A program made the position numbers and the translations under genes. This document shows, in pieces, positions 36,411 to 46,207 of a stretch of DNA of 64,000 bases (positions are counted from its first letter, which is position 1; each line of letters opens with the position of its first letter). Origin of the DNA: Mycolicibacterium porcinum (lineage in GTDB: Bacteria > Actinomycetota > Actinomycetes > Mycobacteriales > Mycobacteriaceae); assembly GCA_002086835.1 (NCBI GenBank), contig MVIG01000002.1, forward strand, positions 248,001 to 312,000, written 5' to 3'. The notes below the pieces were generated by a model. It was not told the DNA's origin. It worked only from the letters and a program-made list of their open reading frames with translations, and did not search any database.

Positions 36411-36420
36411 CAGATCGACG

Positions 36421-36438
36421 GTAGTCGCTTGCGACTAC
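36421..36438. promoter_or_regulatory. 18-bp perfect inverted repeat upstream of the beta-lactamase-like gene
   Basis: GTAGTCGC and GCGACTAC flank TT and end 10 bases before the 36410 start on the minus strand. It may be an operator, or a stem that terminates or modulates read-through from the MFS gene upstream. Confidence 0.45.
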
Positions 36439-36477
36439 GCGGCGGATTGCGGTCAGTATGTGGCAGTAACCCGCCGC

Positions 36478-37746
36478 TCAGCGTTCGACTCCGGCCGCCG
36501 CATGCGTCCGCGGCTCAAGGTGTTTGGCCCACCCTGACGCACATACCACCGTGCAGATAATCGCCAACAAACCCATCGCACTCAGCATCACCGGATAGCT
36601 GAACCAGTGCGCCAGCGCGGCCAGCACGGCGGGCAGCAGGAACCCGAGGTAGGCCAGCGAGTAGTAGACCCCGGAGATTCCGGCGAGCTCGTCGGGCGGT
36701 GCAATGCGCTGGATCTCAAGCAGGCCGGAGACGATCGCGATGCCGTACGCGCTGCCCAGCAGCATCGCCACCAGCGGGGCGACCACCGCCGAGCGGGTGA
36801 CGGCGGTAGCCACGGCGGCGAAGATGCCCAACGCCATCAGCGCCATCGACACCACGACGGCACGCGAACTGGACACATCATCGAGGCGCCGCGCCACGGG
36901 TTGGATCGCCACCCCGCAGCCGAGCGTCAGCACGGTCAGCCCGACGGTATAGAGCAGGGCCCACGAGCCCAGCTGGTCGGCCACGAGCGCAGGCACTACC
37001 GCGTAGGCGATGGCCGCCGAACCAAAGATCCACGGCGCCATGGGAACAACGACACGCAGGAACCGGCGGTGTCCGGCTGCGGGCACCTTCAAACCGTCCA
37101 GGAAGGGGCGAGACCCCGTGTGGGACCGGGTCTCGACGGTCCGATTCCACACGGCCCACAGCACCGGCACGCAGAGCGCCGCGTGGACCAGGTAGGTCAA
37201 CACCAGCGGGAGCGGTGCGTACACGGTCAGCAGTCCCGCGGACAGCGGGCCGACGCCGAAGCCCAATGACAGGCAGATCGAGGCGCGGCGCGCACCGGCA
37301 CCGGCTGAGGCGTCGTCGAACGGCGGCCGGGACAGCTCGGTGATCCATGCCGAGCCGACCGCCATGGCGATACCAACGGCGACTCCGCTGAACAATCGGC
37401 CGACGAACAGGGCTGGGAAGCCCCAGTAGTCACCGACGGCCAGGATGAGGCTGCCCAGCGCCGCACTGATGACACCGGCGGCCATGACATTGCGCCGACC
37501 GTGGCGGTCCGACAGTGTCGAGGCGATGAGGAGGCCCGGGATCAGGCCGAGCACGTAGGCGCCCAACAGGATGTCGACGTCGACCCGGGTGTATCCCGAG
37601 TGCTGGGCGTAGGCGATCAGCAACGGGGTGAATTGGTTTCCGCCCCAACCGATGCAGAACACCGCGATGGCCACCGCCAGCCATGGCTGAAGGCGGTGCC
37701 GAACCTGTTCCGGGGCTTCGGGGGAGTCGTAGGCGACAGTGGTCAT
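36478..37746 (-). CDS. Major facilitator superfamily transporter
   Basis: The protein has 422 residues and about 12 hydrophobic helices. The MFS loop-2 motif appears as STLSDRHGRRNVM (about residues 78-90). AVGSAWITELSRPPF and a central basic loop follow. It starts within an ATGA overlap with the GntR gene, so the two form an operon. The substrate is unknown; the partner regulator suggests an organic acid or drug. Confidence 0.85.
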   Translation of the reverse strand: MTTVAYDSPEAPEQVRHRLQPWLAVAIAVFCIGWGGNQFTPLLIAYAQHSGYTRVDVDILLGAYVLGLIPGLLIASTLSDRHGRRNVMAAGVISAALGSLILAVGDYWGFPALFVGRLFSGVAVGIAMAVGSAWITELSRPPFDDASAGAGARRASICLSLGFGVGPLSAGLLTVYAPLPLVLTYLVHAALCVPVLWAVWNRTVETRSHTGSRPFLDGLKVPAAGHRRFLRVVVPMAPWIFGSAAIAYAVVPALVADQLGSWALLYTVGLTVLTLGCGVAIQPVARRLDDVSSSRAVVVSMALMALGIFAAVATAVTRSAVVAPLVAMLLGSAYGIAIVSGLLEIQRIAPPDELAGISGVYYSLAYLGFLLPAVLAALAHWFSYPVMLSAMGLLAIICTVVCASGWAKHLEPRTHAAAGVER

Positions 37747-38390
37747 GCCAGCACCACCCGGTACGTCGCCTCCAGGTGCGCCAGCAACGCGTCTTCGAAA
37801 CCGGGCACATCGCGCCGGCCGATGGCATCGGCCAATGCCGCATGCTCACCGATCAATTCGGTCAGCCGGGCGGAGTCCGAGCGGGCGGCGTCGGCCATCA
37901 TGCGGCGCTGCCGGTCACTGAGTGAGCCGTAGAAGCGGCCGGCGATCGTGTTCCCGGCGACCTCCACGATCCGCCGGTGAAAGGCGTCGTCGGCGGCGGC
38001 GAACTGATCGGCATCGCCGATCGCCGCGCCGTGGCGTTGTCGTTCGACCAACTCGCTGAGCTCACCGAACAACGTGTCGATTGATTCCGCTGACCGGCAC
38101 AACCGCCGCACTGCAGCGGTCTCCAGCGCCAGCCGCATTTCGAGGAGATCGGTGGCCTCCTGCGCCGAGACGGGGACGACGACCGCACCGCGTCGAGGCA
38201 CCAGATCGAGGAAGTCCTCGGCTGCCAGACGCAGAAACGCCTCGTGCACGGGTGTGCGGCTGACGCCGAGCTGCGTCGCCACCTCTACCTCGCTGAGCAG
38301 CTGGCCGCCTCGAAATTCACCGGAGAGGATCTGATCCTTGGTCATCCGGTAGACACGTTGGCTGTTGCTCGACTTCTCGTCGGTCTCCAC
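37743..38390 (-). CDS. GntR-family regulator (FadR/FCD type)
   Basis: The protein has 215 residues. The N-terminal winged helix shows LSEVEVATQLGVSRTPVHEAFLRLAAEDFLDLVPRRGAVV. The C-terminal FCD-type helical domain has MRLALETAAVR and DDAFHRRIVEVAGN with the metal- or ligand-binding histidines. It is upstream of and overlaps the MFS gene. A 34-bp palindrome lies 13 bases before its start, which strongly suggests autoregulation. Confidence 0.87.
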   Translation of the reverse strand: METDEKSSNSQRVYRMTKDQILSGEFRGGQLLSEVEVATQLGVSRTPVHEAFLRLAAEDFLDLVPRRGAVVVPVSAQEATDLLEMRLALETAAVRRLCRSAESIDTLFGELSELVERQRHGAAIGDADQFAAADDAFHRRIVEVAGNTIAGRFYGSLSDRQRRMMADAARSDSARLTELIGEHAALADAIGRRDVPGFEDALLAHLEATYRVVLA

Positions 38391-38403
38391 GGAAAACCAG
38401 AAT

Positions 38404-38437
38404 ACCCCCTTGCATGCAAGCTTGCATGCAAGGGGGT
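38404..38437. promoter_or_regulatory. 34-bp perfect palindrome in front of the gntR gene
   Basis: Each half reads ACCCCCTTGCATGCAAG or its complement. The site therefore holds two overlapping copies of the 10-bp palindrome TTGCATGCAA inside a larger GC-capped palindrome. It lies between the DUF5313 gene end and the gntR start. An operator for the FCD-type GntR regulator is most likely; it could also act as a terminator for the DUF5313 transcript. Confidence 0.65.
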
Positions 38438-38453
38438 TATTCAGGGGAAATGC

Positions 38454-38882
38454 TCAGAACGGGCTGCTGTTGGCCTGGTACTTGGAGGATTCCGGACGTG
38501 GTCCGAACCGCCGGATGTAGTCCTCGTGCTTTCGCTGGTCCTTCTTGTACCGGATCTCGTCGACCAGGTTGGGGTCGAGCCCGTGTTGCGCCAGCCGGTG
38601 CCGCCGCCAGATCTTGTTGAGTGCGAGCGCCATCAGGATCGCCCAGATGTAGATCGGCACGGTCATCTCGATGTGCACATACAGCGAGGCGGGCAGCAGC
38701 CACAGCGGTGCCAGCACAAACAGCGGGGGGATCGCCATCCGGATCAGGTGCCGGCGGACGGCTCCGTGGTCGGCCAGGTCGTGAGCCACCCAGTCACGCA
38801 TGGAATCGGGCAACCGCTTGCCGTAGCAGTAGGCGACGTACTGGAAGAAGTTGGGATGGTCTTTGGTTTTCTGGCCGGCCAT
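38454..38882 (-). CDS. DUF5313 family protein
   Basis: The protein has 142 residues from ATG 38882. It has the actinobacterial DUF5313 pattern: FFQYVAYCYGKRLPDSMRDWV, two central hydrophobic segments (PPLFVLAPLWLLPASLYV and IYIWAILMALALNKIW) and a basic C-terminus. It starts 14 bases after the MarR stop and is co-transcribed. Its function is unknown. Longer upstream frames lie inside marR and are rejected. Confidence 0.8.
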   Translation of the reverse strand: MAGQKTKDHPNFFQYVAYCYGKRLPDSMRDWVAHDLADHGAVRRHLIRMAIPPLFVLAPLWLLPASLYVHIEMTVPIYIWAILMALALNKIWRRHRLAQHGLDPNLVDEIRYKKDQRKHEDYIRRFGPRPESSKYQANSSPF

Positions 38883-38896
38883 GAGGGCTCCTGGTG

Positions 38897-39397
38897 TCAA
38901 TCGGTGAGTGAATTGGCCGCCAGCGCAGCCACGTTGATGCGGGTCAACACCCGATGCAGCTCTTCGAGTTCGGCGATGTCGACGCCCAGGCGTTCCACCA
39001 CGGCGGGTGGGATGGCGAGTGCCCGCTCGCGCAGGGCGATCCCGGCGTTGGTGAGCTCCACGTCGGTCGCGCGTTCGTCGCCGGCCCGGCGGGTGCGGGT
39101 CAGCAGGCCGAGTGCTTCCAGCCGCTTGAGCATCGGCGAGAGCGTCGCTGAGTCGAGCTGCAGCGCGGCGGCGATCTCCTTGACCGAGAGCGGGGGTGTG
39201 CCGCCGGAGTTGGACCGGTGGTGGTCCCATAGCGCCAGCATCACGAGGTACTGGGGATGGGTCAAGCCCAACGGTTCCAGTAGCGGGCGGTACACCGCGA
39301 GTACGGCGCGGTTGCTGACGGCCAGCGCGAAACAGACCTGGCGTTCGAGGGCCAGGGGATCGGAGCTGAGCTCCGGCGCTTCGGATACTGCGGACAC
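38897..39397 (-). CDS. MarR/OhrR-family regulator
   Basis: The protein has 166 residues. The N-terminal ERQVCFALAVSNRAVLAVYRP, with Cys22, matches the redox-sensing cysteine region of OhrR. The winged helix reads LSVKEIAAALQLDSATLSPMLKRLEALGLLTRTR. OhrR proteins sense organic hydroperoxides and usually control ohr. Here the downstream gene is DUF5313 and no ohr is adjacent; an OsmC gene lies far away at 52785. A palindromic operator lies directly upstream. Confidence 0.85.
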   Translation of the reverse strand: MSAVSEAPELSSDPLALERQVCFALAVSNRAVLAVYRPLLEPLGLTHPQYLVMLALWDHHRSNSGGTPPLSVKEIAAALQLDSATLSPMLKRLEALGLLTRTRRAGDERATDVELTNAGIALRERALAIPPAVVERLGVDIAELEELHRVLTRINVAALAANSLTD

Positions 39398-39405
39398 AAA
39401 CTGAA

Positions 39406-39428
39406 AGTACCCTAATAGTTAGGGTACT
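39406..39428. promoter_or_regulatory. 23-bp palindrome upstream of the marR gene
   Basis: Arms AGTACCCTAA and TTAGGGTACT are exact reverse complements around TAG, 8 bases before the 39397 start. It is the likely autoregulatory operator of the MarR/OhrR protein. Confidence 0.65.
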
Positions 39429-39458
39429 AACAATGTCTCGATGGTCACATGACCGGGA

Positions 39459-40133
39459 TCAATGCGCCCGTTTGGCCAGCCGCTCGGCGTTGTCGATCAG
39501 GATGCTGCGGCCCTGCACCCGGATCCAGCCGCGTTGCGCGAAGTCCGACAACGCCTTGTTGACCGTCTCCCGTGAGGACCCGACCAACTGGGCGATCTCC
39601 TCCTGGGTCAGTTCGTGGTCGACGCGCAGCGCGCTGCCGTCGCGGCTGCCGAACCGTTGTGCCAGGTAGAGCAGCTGCTTGGCGACCCGGCCCGGCACGT
39701 CGGTGAAGATCAGATCGGACAGGTTGTCGTTGGTGCGGCGCAACCGGCGGGCCAGCACGCGCAAGAGTTGTTCGGCGATCTCGGGCCGATCGGCGATCCA
39801 GCCGCGCAGCACGCTGCGGCTCATCACGACGGTCTTCACCTCGGTCAGGGCTGTCACCGTCGAGGTCCGCGGCCCCGGATCGAAGATGGCGAGCTCACCG
39901 AACATGTCCGACGGGCCCATCAGTGTGATCAGGCTGTCGCGGCCGTCCACCGACTTGCGGCCGATCTTCACCTTGCCCGCGGTGATGATGTACAGCGTGT
40001 CTCCAGGCTCGCCTTCGCTGAACACGACCTCGGACCGACGGAAGGTCACGGGCTCCAGCTGACGGACCAGTGCGGCCACGGCATCTGGTGACACACCCTG
40101 GAAGATGCCGGCACGGGCCAGCACTTCATTCAT
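39459..40133 (-). CDS. crp: Crp/Fnr-family cAMP receptor-like regulator
   Basis: The protein has 224 residues from ATG 40133 ([19 protein letters not shown]), preceded by AGGGGG; the longer frame to 40199 is rejected. The sequence is closely similar to the M. tuberculosis Crp protein Rv3676: cyclic-nucleotide domain with [16 protein letters not shown], a long dimer helix, [26 protein letters not shown], and the recognition helix [18 protein letters not shown]. Fast-growing mycobacteria can carry two Crp proteins, and this may be either one. Other genes in the window (acs) are metabolically linked to cAMP signalling. Confidence 0.9.
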   Translation of the reverse strand: MNEVLARAGIFQGVSPDAVAALVRQLEPVTFRRSEVVFSEGEPGDTLYIITAGKVKIGRKSVDGRDSLITLMGPSDMFGELAIFDPGPRTSTVTALTEVKTVVMSRSVLRGWIADRPEIAEQLLRVLARRLRRTNDNLSDLIFTDVPGRVAKQLLYLAQRFGSRDGSALRVDHELTQEEIAQLVGSSRETVNKALSDFAQRGWIRVQGRSILIDNAERLAKRAH

Positions 40134-40295
40134 ATTTCCCCCTTGGATGGGTGCGCCGAACCCGGCCGCTCGGAATGTTCGTACAGGTCGCAGCCGCAAG
40201 GAAGGCCGCCGCTTTACTTTACAAGGGCTGTCAGCCGGGTATTGGGCTCGGGTTTACACCGGATCCATATTTCGTAACGGCGGTGATCGCCGGGT

Positions 40296-41753
40296 TCAGA
40301 TCGCCGAGCAACAGATCCGTTGGGCTTCGGCGACGGAGTCCGCGAGCGGGCGCCGGGTGTTGATGAGGTGCGCGTCAGCCCACTCGCCGTCGGTCGCCAA
40401 ACCTTCAGCGATCTGCGGGGTGGCGTCTGAGTTGGTGACCTGCCGTTGGACGATGCGCTGCTTGGCTTCGTCGAGAGGTACCGTGCACGCCAATTCCACT
40501 GTCGGACAACGCTGCTCACTGGCGATGTCCCGCGCCCGCCGTCGAAGGCCCGGATCGCGCCAAGTGCCGTCGAGGATCACCGACTGGCCCATGCCCAATG
40601 CCTGCCGGGCCTTCTCGAGCACCGCCTCATACACCGCGGAGACGTTCTCGCTGCTGTAGAGCCCCTCGTTCAATATCCCCGCCGCGCCGTCGACAACTCC
40701 ACGCTCCTGCAACTCGCGGCGCACATCATCGGTGGAGACGACCCGCGCAGCCACCTGCTCAGCGAGCGCGTGCGCCAGGGTGGTCTTGCCGGTGCCGGGG
40801 CCACCGCCGATGATCACCAGCCGCACGGTGCCCCGGCGGAGGTGATCGAGAGCGATGTCGAGATGACGTTGCGCATCGTCGGCGGCACCGGGGTTGCCTT
40901 GCTGAACCCGGATGCAGTCCACCTTGGCGCGTACCACGGCACGGTATGCGATGTAGAAGTCGACCAGTGCCGGCGGCGGGGTGTCCCCGGAGAACCGTTG
41001 GTACTCGGCGAGGAAATAGTCGGCCAGGTCTTTGCGGCCGAGGAACTCCAGGTCCATGGCCAGGAATGCGGCGTCGTCGGCGCAGTCCACATGACGGAGG
41101 TCGTCATCGAACTCGAGGCAGTCGAGGATGGCCGGGCCTTCCGGCATGCAGAAGATGTCGCCGGTCAACAGGTCGGCGTGGCCATCGACGATGTGGCGGT
41201 TCGTGATGCGATCGCTGAACAGTGCGCTACGGCCCGCGATGAACTGGTCGTACAGTCGATCGACTTCGGCCAGCGATTCCGCGGGCACCACAGTTCCCGC
41301 GTACCGGCGCAGTTCGGTGAGGTTGTCCCGCCAGCGTCCGGCAACCGCGGGCACCGTCGCCGCGCGGTCGATCTCCGCCGACCTTTCGGCGTCGGTGTGA
41401 AACCGCGCGATCACCTCGGCGATCGCCGACAGGTACTCGGCCACGGGCTCACCGCTGACCACGATCGACGTCAACCGGCGTGAATCGGGGTACCTGCGCA
41501 TCACGATGACCGGCTCGGGCTGACCACCTTGCGGATCGGAGAAGTGGGCGACCCCGAGGTAGCTGTCGGGTGCCAGGCGCTGGTTCAAGCGAACCTCACG
41601 TAGGCACACCTGCTCGCGGCGCTCGACCGAGCTGAAATCGAGAAAGTCCGTGGTGATCGCTTTCTTCACCTTGTACGCCTTCTCGCCCACCAACGCGACG
41701 ATCCCGGTGTGCGTCTCATGGATCTCTGGGGCCGGCGAAGCTGAAGCGTCCAT
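40296..41753 (-). CDS. Rv2004c-like protein: phosphotransferase-like domain fused to P-loop kinase
   Basis: The protein has 485 residues. The N-terminal part (about 1-330) resembles an aminoglycoside phosphotransferase-like fold (VDGHADLLTGDIF and ILDCLEFDDDLRHVDCADD are the catalytic-loop and metal-loop equivalents). The C-terminal AAA/kinase domain begins near residue 340 with IGGGPGTGKTTLAHAL and VVSTDDVRRELQ. The layout matches Rv2004c, a DosR-regulon gene of M. tuberculosis. DosR-like boxes lie upstream. The substrate is unknown. Confidence 0.8.
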   Translation of the reverse strand: MDASASPAPEIHETHTGIVALVGEKAYKVKKAITTDFLDFSSVERREQVCLREVRLNQRLAPDSYLGVAHFSDPQGGQPEPVIVMRRYPDSRRLTSIVVSGEPVAEYLSAIAEVIARFHTDAERSAEIDRAATVPAVAGRWRDNLTELRRYAGTVVPAESLAEVDRLYDQFIAGRSALFSDRITNRHIVDGHADLLTGDIFCMPEGPAILDCLEFDDDLRHVDCADDAAFLAMDLEFLGRKDLADYFLAEYQRFSGDTPPPALVDFYIAYRAVVRAKVDCIRVQQGNPGAADDAQRHLDIALDHLRRGTVRLVIIGGGPGTGKTTLAHALAEQVAARVVSTDDVRRELQERGVVDGAAGILNEGLYSSENVSAVYEAVLEKARQALGMGQSVILDGTWRDPGLRRRARDIASEQRCPTVELACTVPLDEAKQRIVQRQVTNSDATPQIAEGLATDGEWADAHLINTRRPLADSVAEAQRICCSAI

Positions 41754-41789
41754 ACCTCATGATGGCCGCCCGCAGGCACGTGGCGGCAG

Positions 41790-41803
41790 TGGTCATAGGT
41801 CCT
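41790..41803. promoter_or_regulatory. DosR-like box 1
   Basis: TGGTCATAGGTCCT matches 9 of 14 positions of the DosR consensus GGGACTWWAGTCCC by eye. It lies 37 bases upstream of the Rv2004c-like start at 41753 and 21 bases (two helical turns) from box 2. Weak on its own, but the gene is a known DosR-regulon member in M. tuberculosis. Confidence 0.35.
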
Positions 41804-41810
41804 TTTCTCG

Positions 41811-41824
41811 GGTTCCAGGGTCCC
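41811..41824. promoter_or_regulatory. DosR-like box 2
   Basis: GGTTCCAGGGTCCC matches 9 of 14 consensus positions. Its spacing of 21 bases from box 1 places both on the same face of the helix, as is usual for paired DosR sites. Confidence 0.35.
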
Positions 41825-41927
41825 TTTCCTGGGCGCCGGCGTGCCGGTCTGATCCGGCCGGGAGTGATTTATATTGCAGCGCAGTCAATTTCGGTGGGCC
41901 TCCGCATGGACGTCAAAACCGATATTG

Positions 41928-41941
41928 AGGACCAAAGACCC
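41928..41941. promoter_or_regulatory. DosR-like box 3, nearer to ctaD
   Basis: AGGACCAAAGACCC matches 11 of 14 positions of the DosR consensus, the best of the three. It lies 82 bases upstream of the ctaD start at 42024 and could act on ctaD or on the divergent gene. Confidence 0.4.
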
Positions 41942-42008
41942 TTCTCCTCCGAGCGTGTGCCCGCGAGTCTTTCCTGGTGATCTTGATCGTGTTTACCCAG
42001 GGGGATAG

Positions 42009-43754
<1,746 letters not shown>

Positions 43755-43771
43755 ATTGTTGACCGAAAGCT

Positions 43772-43812
43772 GCGTGCCCCGTCTCCTCCCATCCCCCTGA
43801 GACGGGGCACGC
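43772..43812. terminator. Strong bidirectional terminator between ctaD and the response-regulator gene
   Basis: GCGTGCCCCGTCTC (43772-43785) and GAGACGGGGCACGC (43799-43812) form a perfect 14-bp stem with a 13-base loop between two convergent genes. It is the strongest hairpin that I found in the window. Confidence 0.8.
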
Positions 43813-43826
43813 TCGAAGGGGATTAC

Positions 43827-44489
43827 TCACTGGGGGCTGACCAGGCCGGTGTCGTACGCATGGATGATCGCGGCGGCACGGTCACGCAGGTCGAGCTTGA
43901 TGAAGATGTGGCCGATGTGGCTCTTGACCGTGAGGCCGGAGATGCTGAGTTCGTCGGCGATCTCGGCGTTGGAATGTCCTTTGGCGATCAGCGTCAGCAC
44001 ATCGAGTTCGCGGGCCGTGAGGTCGCCGACGGCAGCTGCCCGACGCGGCTCGGCCGACTTGCGGTACGTGGTGAGCACCCTCGAGGTCACCGCCGGGTCC
44101 AGATAGCTGTCGCCCTGCGCCACCGCGCGCACGGCCCGGATCAGTTCCTCGGCAGAGGAATCCTTGAGCACGAATCCGCTGGCGCCGGCGCGCAGCGCGC
44201 CCGACAACAACTCGTCGTCGTTGAAGGTGGTCAGCGCGAGCACCGGCGGTCCGTCGGCCGCGGTCACCTGCCGAGTGGCCTCGATCCCGTCGACGCGCTT
44301 CATCCGCAGGTCCATCACCACGACGTCGGGACGGTACTGGGTGACGGCGTCGGGCACCTCGTCGCCGTCGGCGCATTCGGCGACGATCACGAAGCCGTCC
44401 TTGCGTCGCAGGATGCGTCGCAGCCCGGAGCGCACCAGATCCTGATCGTCGACCAGGAGGACCGCGACCTCGGTCACGGGGTCCGTCAT
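43827..44489 (-). CDS. NarL/LuxR-family response regulator
   Basis: The protein has 220 residues from ATG 44489, overlapping the kinase stop as ATGA. The receiver domain has the acidic pair DD at 14-15, phospho-acceptor Asp60 in VVVMDLRM and the conserved Lys in GFVLKDS. The C-terminal LuxR helix-turn-helix reads LTARELDVLTLIAKGHSNAEIADELSISGLTVKSHIGHI. A longer frame upstream is inside the kinase gene and is rejected. Confidence 0.92.
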   Translation of the reverse strand: MTDPVTEVAVLLVDDQDLVRSGLRRILRRKDGFVIVAECADGDEVPDAVTQYRPDVVVMDLRMKRVDGIEATRQVTAADGPPVLALTTFNDDELLSGALRAGASGFVLKDSSAEELIRAVRAVAQGDSYLDPAVTSRVLTTYRKSAEPRRAAAVGDLTARELDVLTLIAKGHSNAEIADELSISGLTVKSHIGHIFIKLDLRDRAAAIIHAYDTGLVSPQ

Positions 44490-45793
44490 GACACCACGGG
44501 GCACCAGCGGGGCGCCCGGCCGGTGTCGTCCAACGGAATGTTCGTGCGCACCGACCATCCGTCGTCGGCCGGGCCGACGCTGATGATCCCGCCGAGCAGC
44601 TCGACGCGCTGGCGCATACCGCGTACCCCTCGGCCCTCCACGTCGCGTCCGTTTCTGACTGCCAGTGCGGGGACGGGGAGTCTGTTGGCGACGGTCAGCG
44701 ACGCCGAAGTGCGTGAGATCCTCAGCAGCACCGTCGCTTCCGCGTCCGGTGCGTGTTTGGCGATGTTGGCTAGCGACTCCTGGGCGATCCGATACAACGC
44801 CAGGCCCACCGCGGCGGAGACCGCATCGGTGCGGCCGCTCGCTTCGAAGCGGACGTTGAGCCCGGCCCGCACGAAATCGTCCACCAGGCAACGGATGTCG
44901 TCGACTCCGGGTTCGGGTGCCATGCCCATCGGGGCGCCATCGAGCAAGCCGACCGTGCGGCGAATATCTGCCATGGCCTGCCGGCCCAGCCGTTCCGCCT
45001 GCTCCAGCGCCTCCACGGCGTCGTCGACGTCGCGGTCCTGCTGCAGCCCGCGTCGCGCTCCGGTCACGTGCAGCAGGGTGACGCTCAGTGAGTGCGCGAT
45101 CACGTCATGGACCTCGCGGGCGATCCGGCGCCGTTCATCGGCTGCGGCGTGCCGGGCCTGTGCGGCTTGTGCTTCCTGTTGCTGTCGCATGAGTTGCTGC
45201 TGGGTGTGTACGAGATAGCCCACCAGCCACCCCATTCCGAGGATCCCCAGGTAGAGGGGCAGGGCGTCGAGGCGGTGTTGCGAGGCAGCCGTCAGCAGCA
45301 GCGTGGCCGCGGTGAGCGAGGCCAGGAATCCGCCCCACACCCCGGCGAGTGAGGCGACCTCGCCGACCATCAGCACCGCGATCAGCGGAGCGAAATCGTT
45401 GGATACCGGTGTTGCTGTTGCGAACAGCAACACTGCGGTGGCCGTGGTCCAGGTGGCCCAGACGATCGGTGCCTTGAAATCGATGCCGGAAAGGTAGAAC
45501 AACGCGAACGGGGCGATGCAGACGACGACCGCCAGCAGGCTCGCCGGAAGGTCGGTCGTCGGGCGTTGCCACATCGCCACCACGCCGGCGCCGATCACCG
45601 TGGTGTCGAACGCCAGCACGATGGCCCAGTTGTAGCCCACCGGGAGGGCGTAGCCCCGCCGGCGCACGTGCGCACGTATGCCGCGCGCGATGCCACCGAG
45701 CATGTTCTGATGGTAGAAGGCGAGGCGGGTGGCGTGCCTCCTACTGCGGTTGGATTTTTTGGGGTCGGATTTTTTGGGGTCGGATCTCAGCAC
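44486..45793 (-). CDS. Sensor histidine kinase (HisKA_3, NarL-partner type)
   Basis: The protein has 435 residues from GTG 45793. Five to six membrane helices occupy about residues 52-205, then a short Gln-rich coiled coil and the H-box RREVHD-like AREVHDVIAHSLSV (His229). An ATPase domain follows with a YRIAQESLANIAKHA N-box and GRGVRGMRQRVELLGG G-box. The first 15 residues contain the repeat SDPKKSDPKKS encoded by a 15-bp tandem repeat. GTG 45793 directly follows the TGA of the upstream small gene. M31 (start 45703) is an alternative start without the repeat. Confidence 0.9.
   Translation of the reverse strand: MLRSDPKKSDPKKSNRSRRHATRLAFYHQNMLGGIARGIRAHVRRRGYALPVGYNWAIVLAFDTTVIGAGVVAMWQRPTTDLPASLLAVVVCIAPFALFYLSGIDFKAPIVWATWTTATAVLLFATATPVSNDFAPLIAVLMVGEVASLAGVWGGFLASLTAATLLLTAASQHRLDALPLYLGILGMGWLVGYLVHTQQQLMRQQQEAQAAQARHAAADERRRIAREVHDVIAHSLSVTLLHVTGARRGLQQDRDVDDAVEALEQAERLGRQAMADIRRTVGLLDGAPMGMAPEPGVDDIRCLVDDFVRAGLNVRFEASGRTDAVSAAVGLALYRIAQESLANIAKHAPDAEATVLLRISRTSASLTVANRLPVPALAVRNGRDVEGRGVRGMRQRVELLGGIISVGPADDGWSVRTNIPLDDTGRAPRWCPVVS
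45752..45781. repeat. 15-bp tandem repeat in the kinase 5' end
   Basis: On the plus strand GGATTTTTTGGGGTC occurs twice in direct succession (45752-45766, 45767-45781), with GGAT following. Each copy includes a run of six T. Copy-number change by 15 bp would keep the frame; slippage within a T6 run would not. Confidence 0.75.
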
Positions 45794-46081
45794 TCAGAGT
45801 CGCCACATCTCGCGTGCCATCGCGGCGTCTTCCACGAAGCCCTCACGCAGTGGCGGATAGTAGGGCTGCTTCAGGTCCGGTTTGGGCACGGCGGCCAATG
45901 CCGCCCGCACCGCGGCCAGGGTGCGCCGCCACAGGCTGCCGTCTCGGCGAGTGGGTCGGCTCGGGATCGCTGGAGCTGGCATCGGAGGGGTGAAAACGGT
46001 GTCTTTCGCGGTCCATCCACGGGCGACGCCTGTCACTGAATTCGCTATCGAGATAGCTGGGGAACGCTGTGCTCGTGTCAT
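45794..46081 (-). CDS. Small hypothetical protein upstream of the kinase
   Basis: The protein has 95 residues. The C-terminal part (PKPDLKQPYYPPLREGFVE and DAAMAREMWRL) looks conserved and protein-like; the N-terminal third is low in complexity. Its TGA (45796-45794) abuts the kinase GTG, giving TGAGTG, so it is probably the first gene of a three-gene operon with kinase and response regulator. The function is unknown. Confidence 0.55.
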   Translation of the reverse strand: MTRAQRSPAISIANSVTGVARGWTAKDTVFTPPMPAPAIPSRPTRRDGSLWRRTLAAVRAALAAVPKPDLKQPYYPPLREGFVEDAAMAREMWRL

Positions 46082-46207
46082 GGCTCGACGCTACGAAGAA
46101 TGCAGGTCAGCCCACATCGCGCTGCTGTCCGATCTTGACCTACGACCGTGGTAGGAGATCTGCACCGACCGCAGGACGATCCGGGTGCGAGTGATTACGC
46201 TCGTGCT

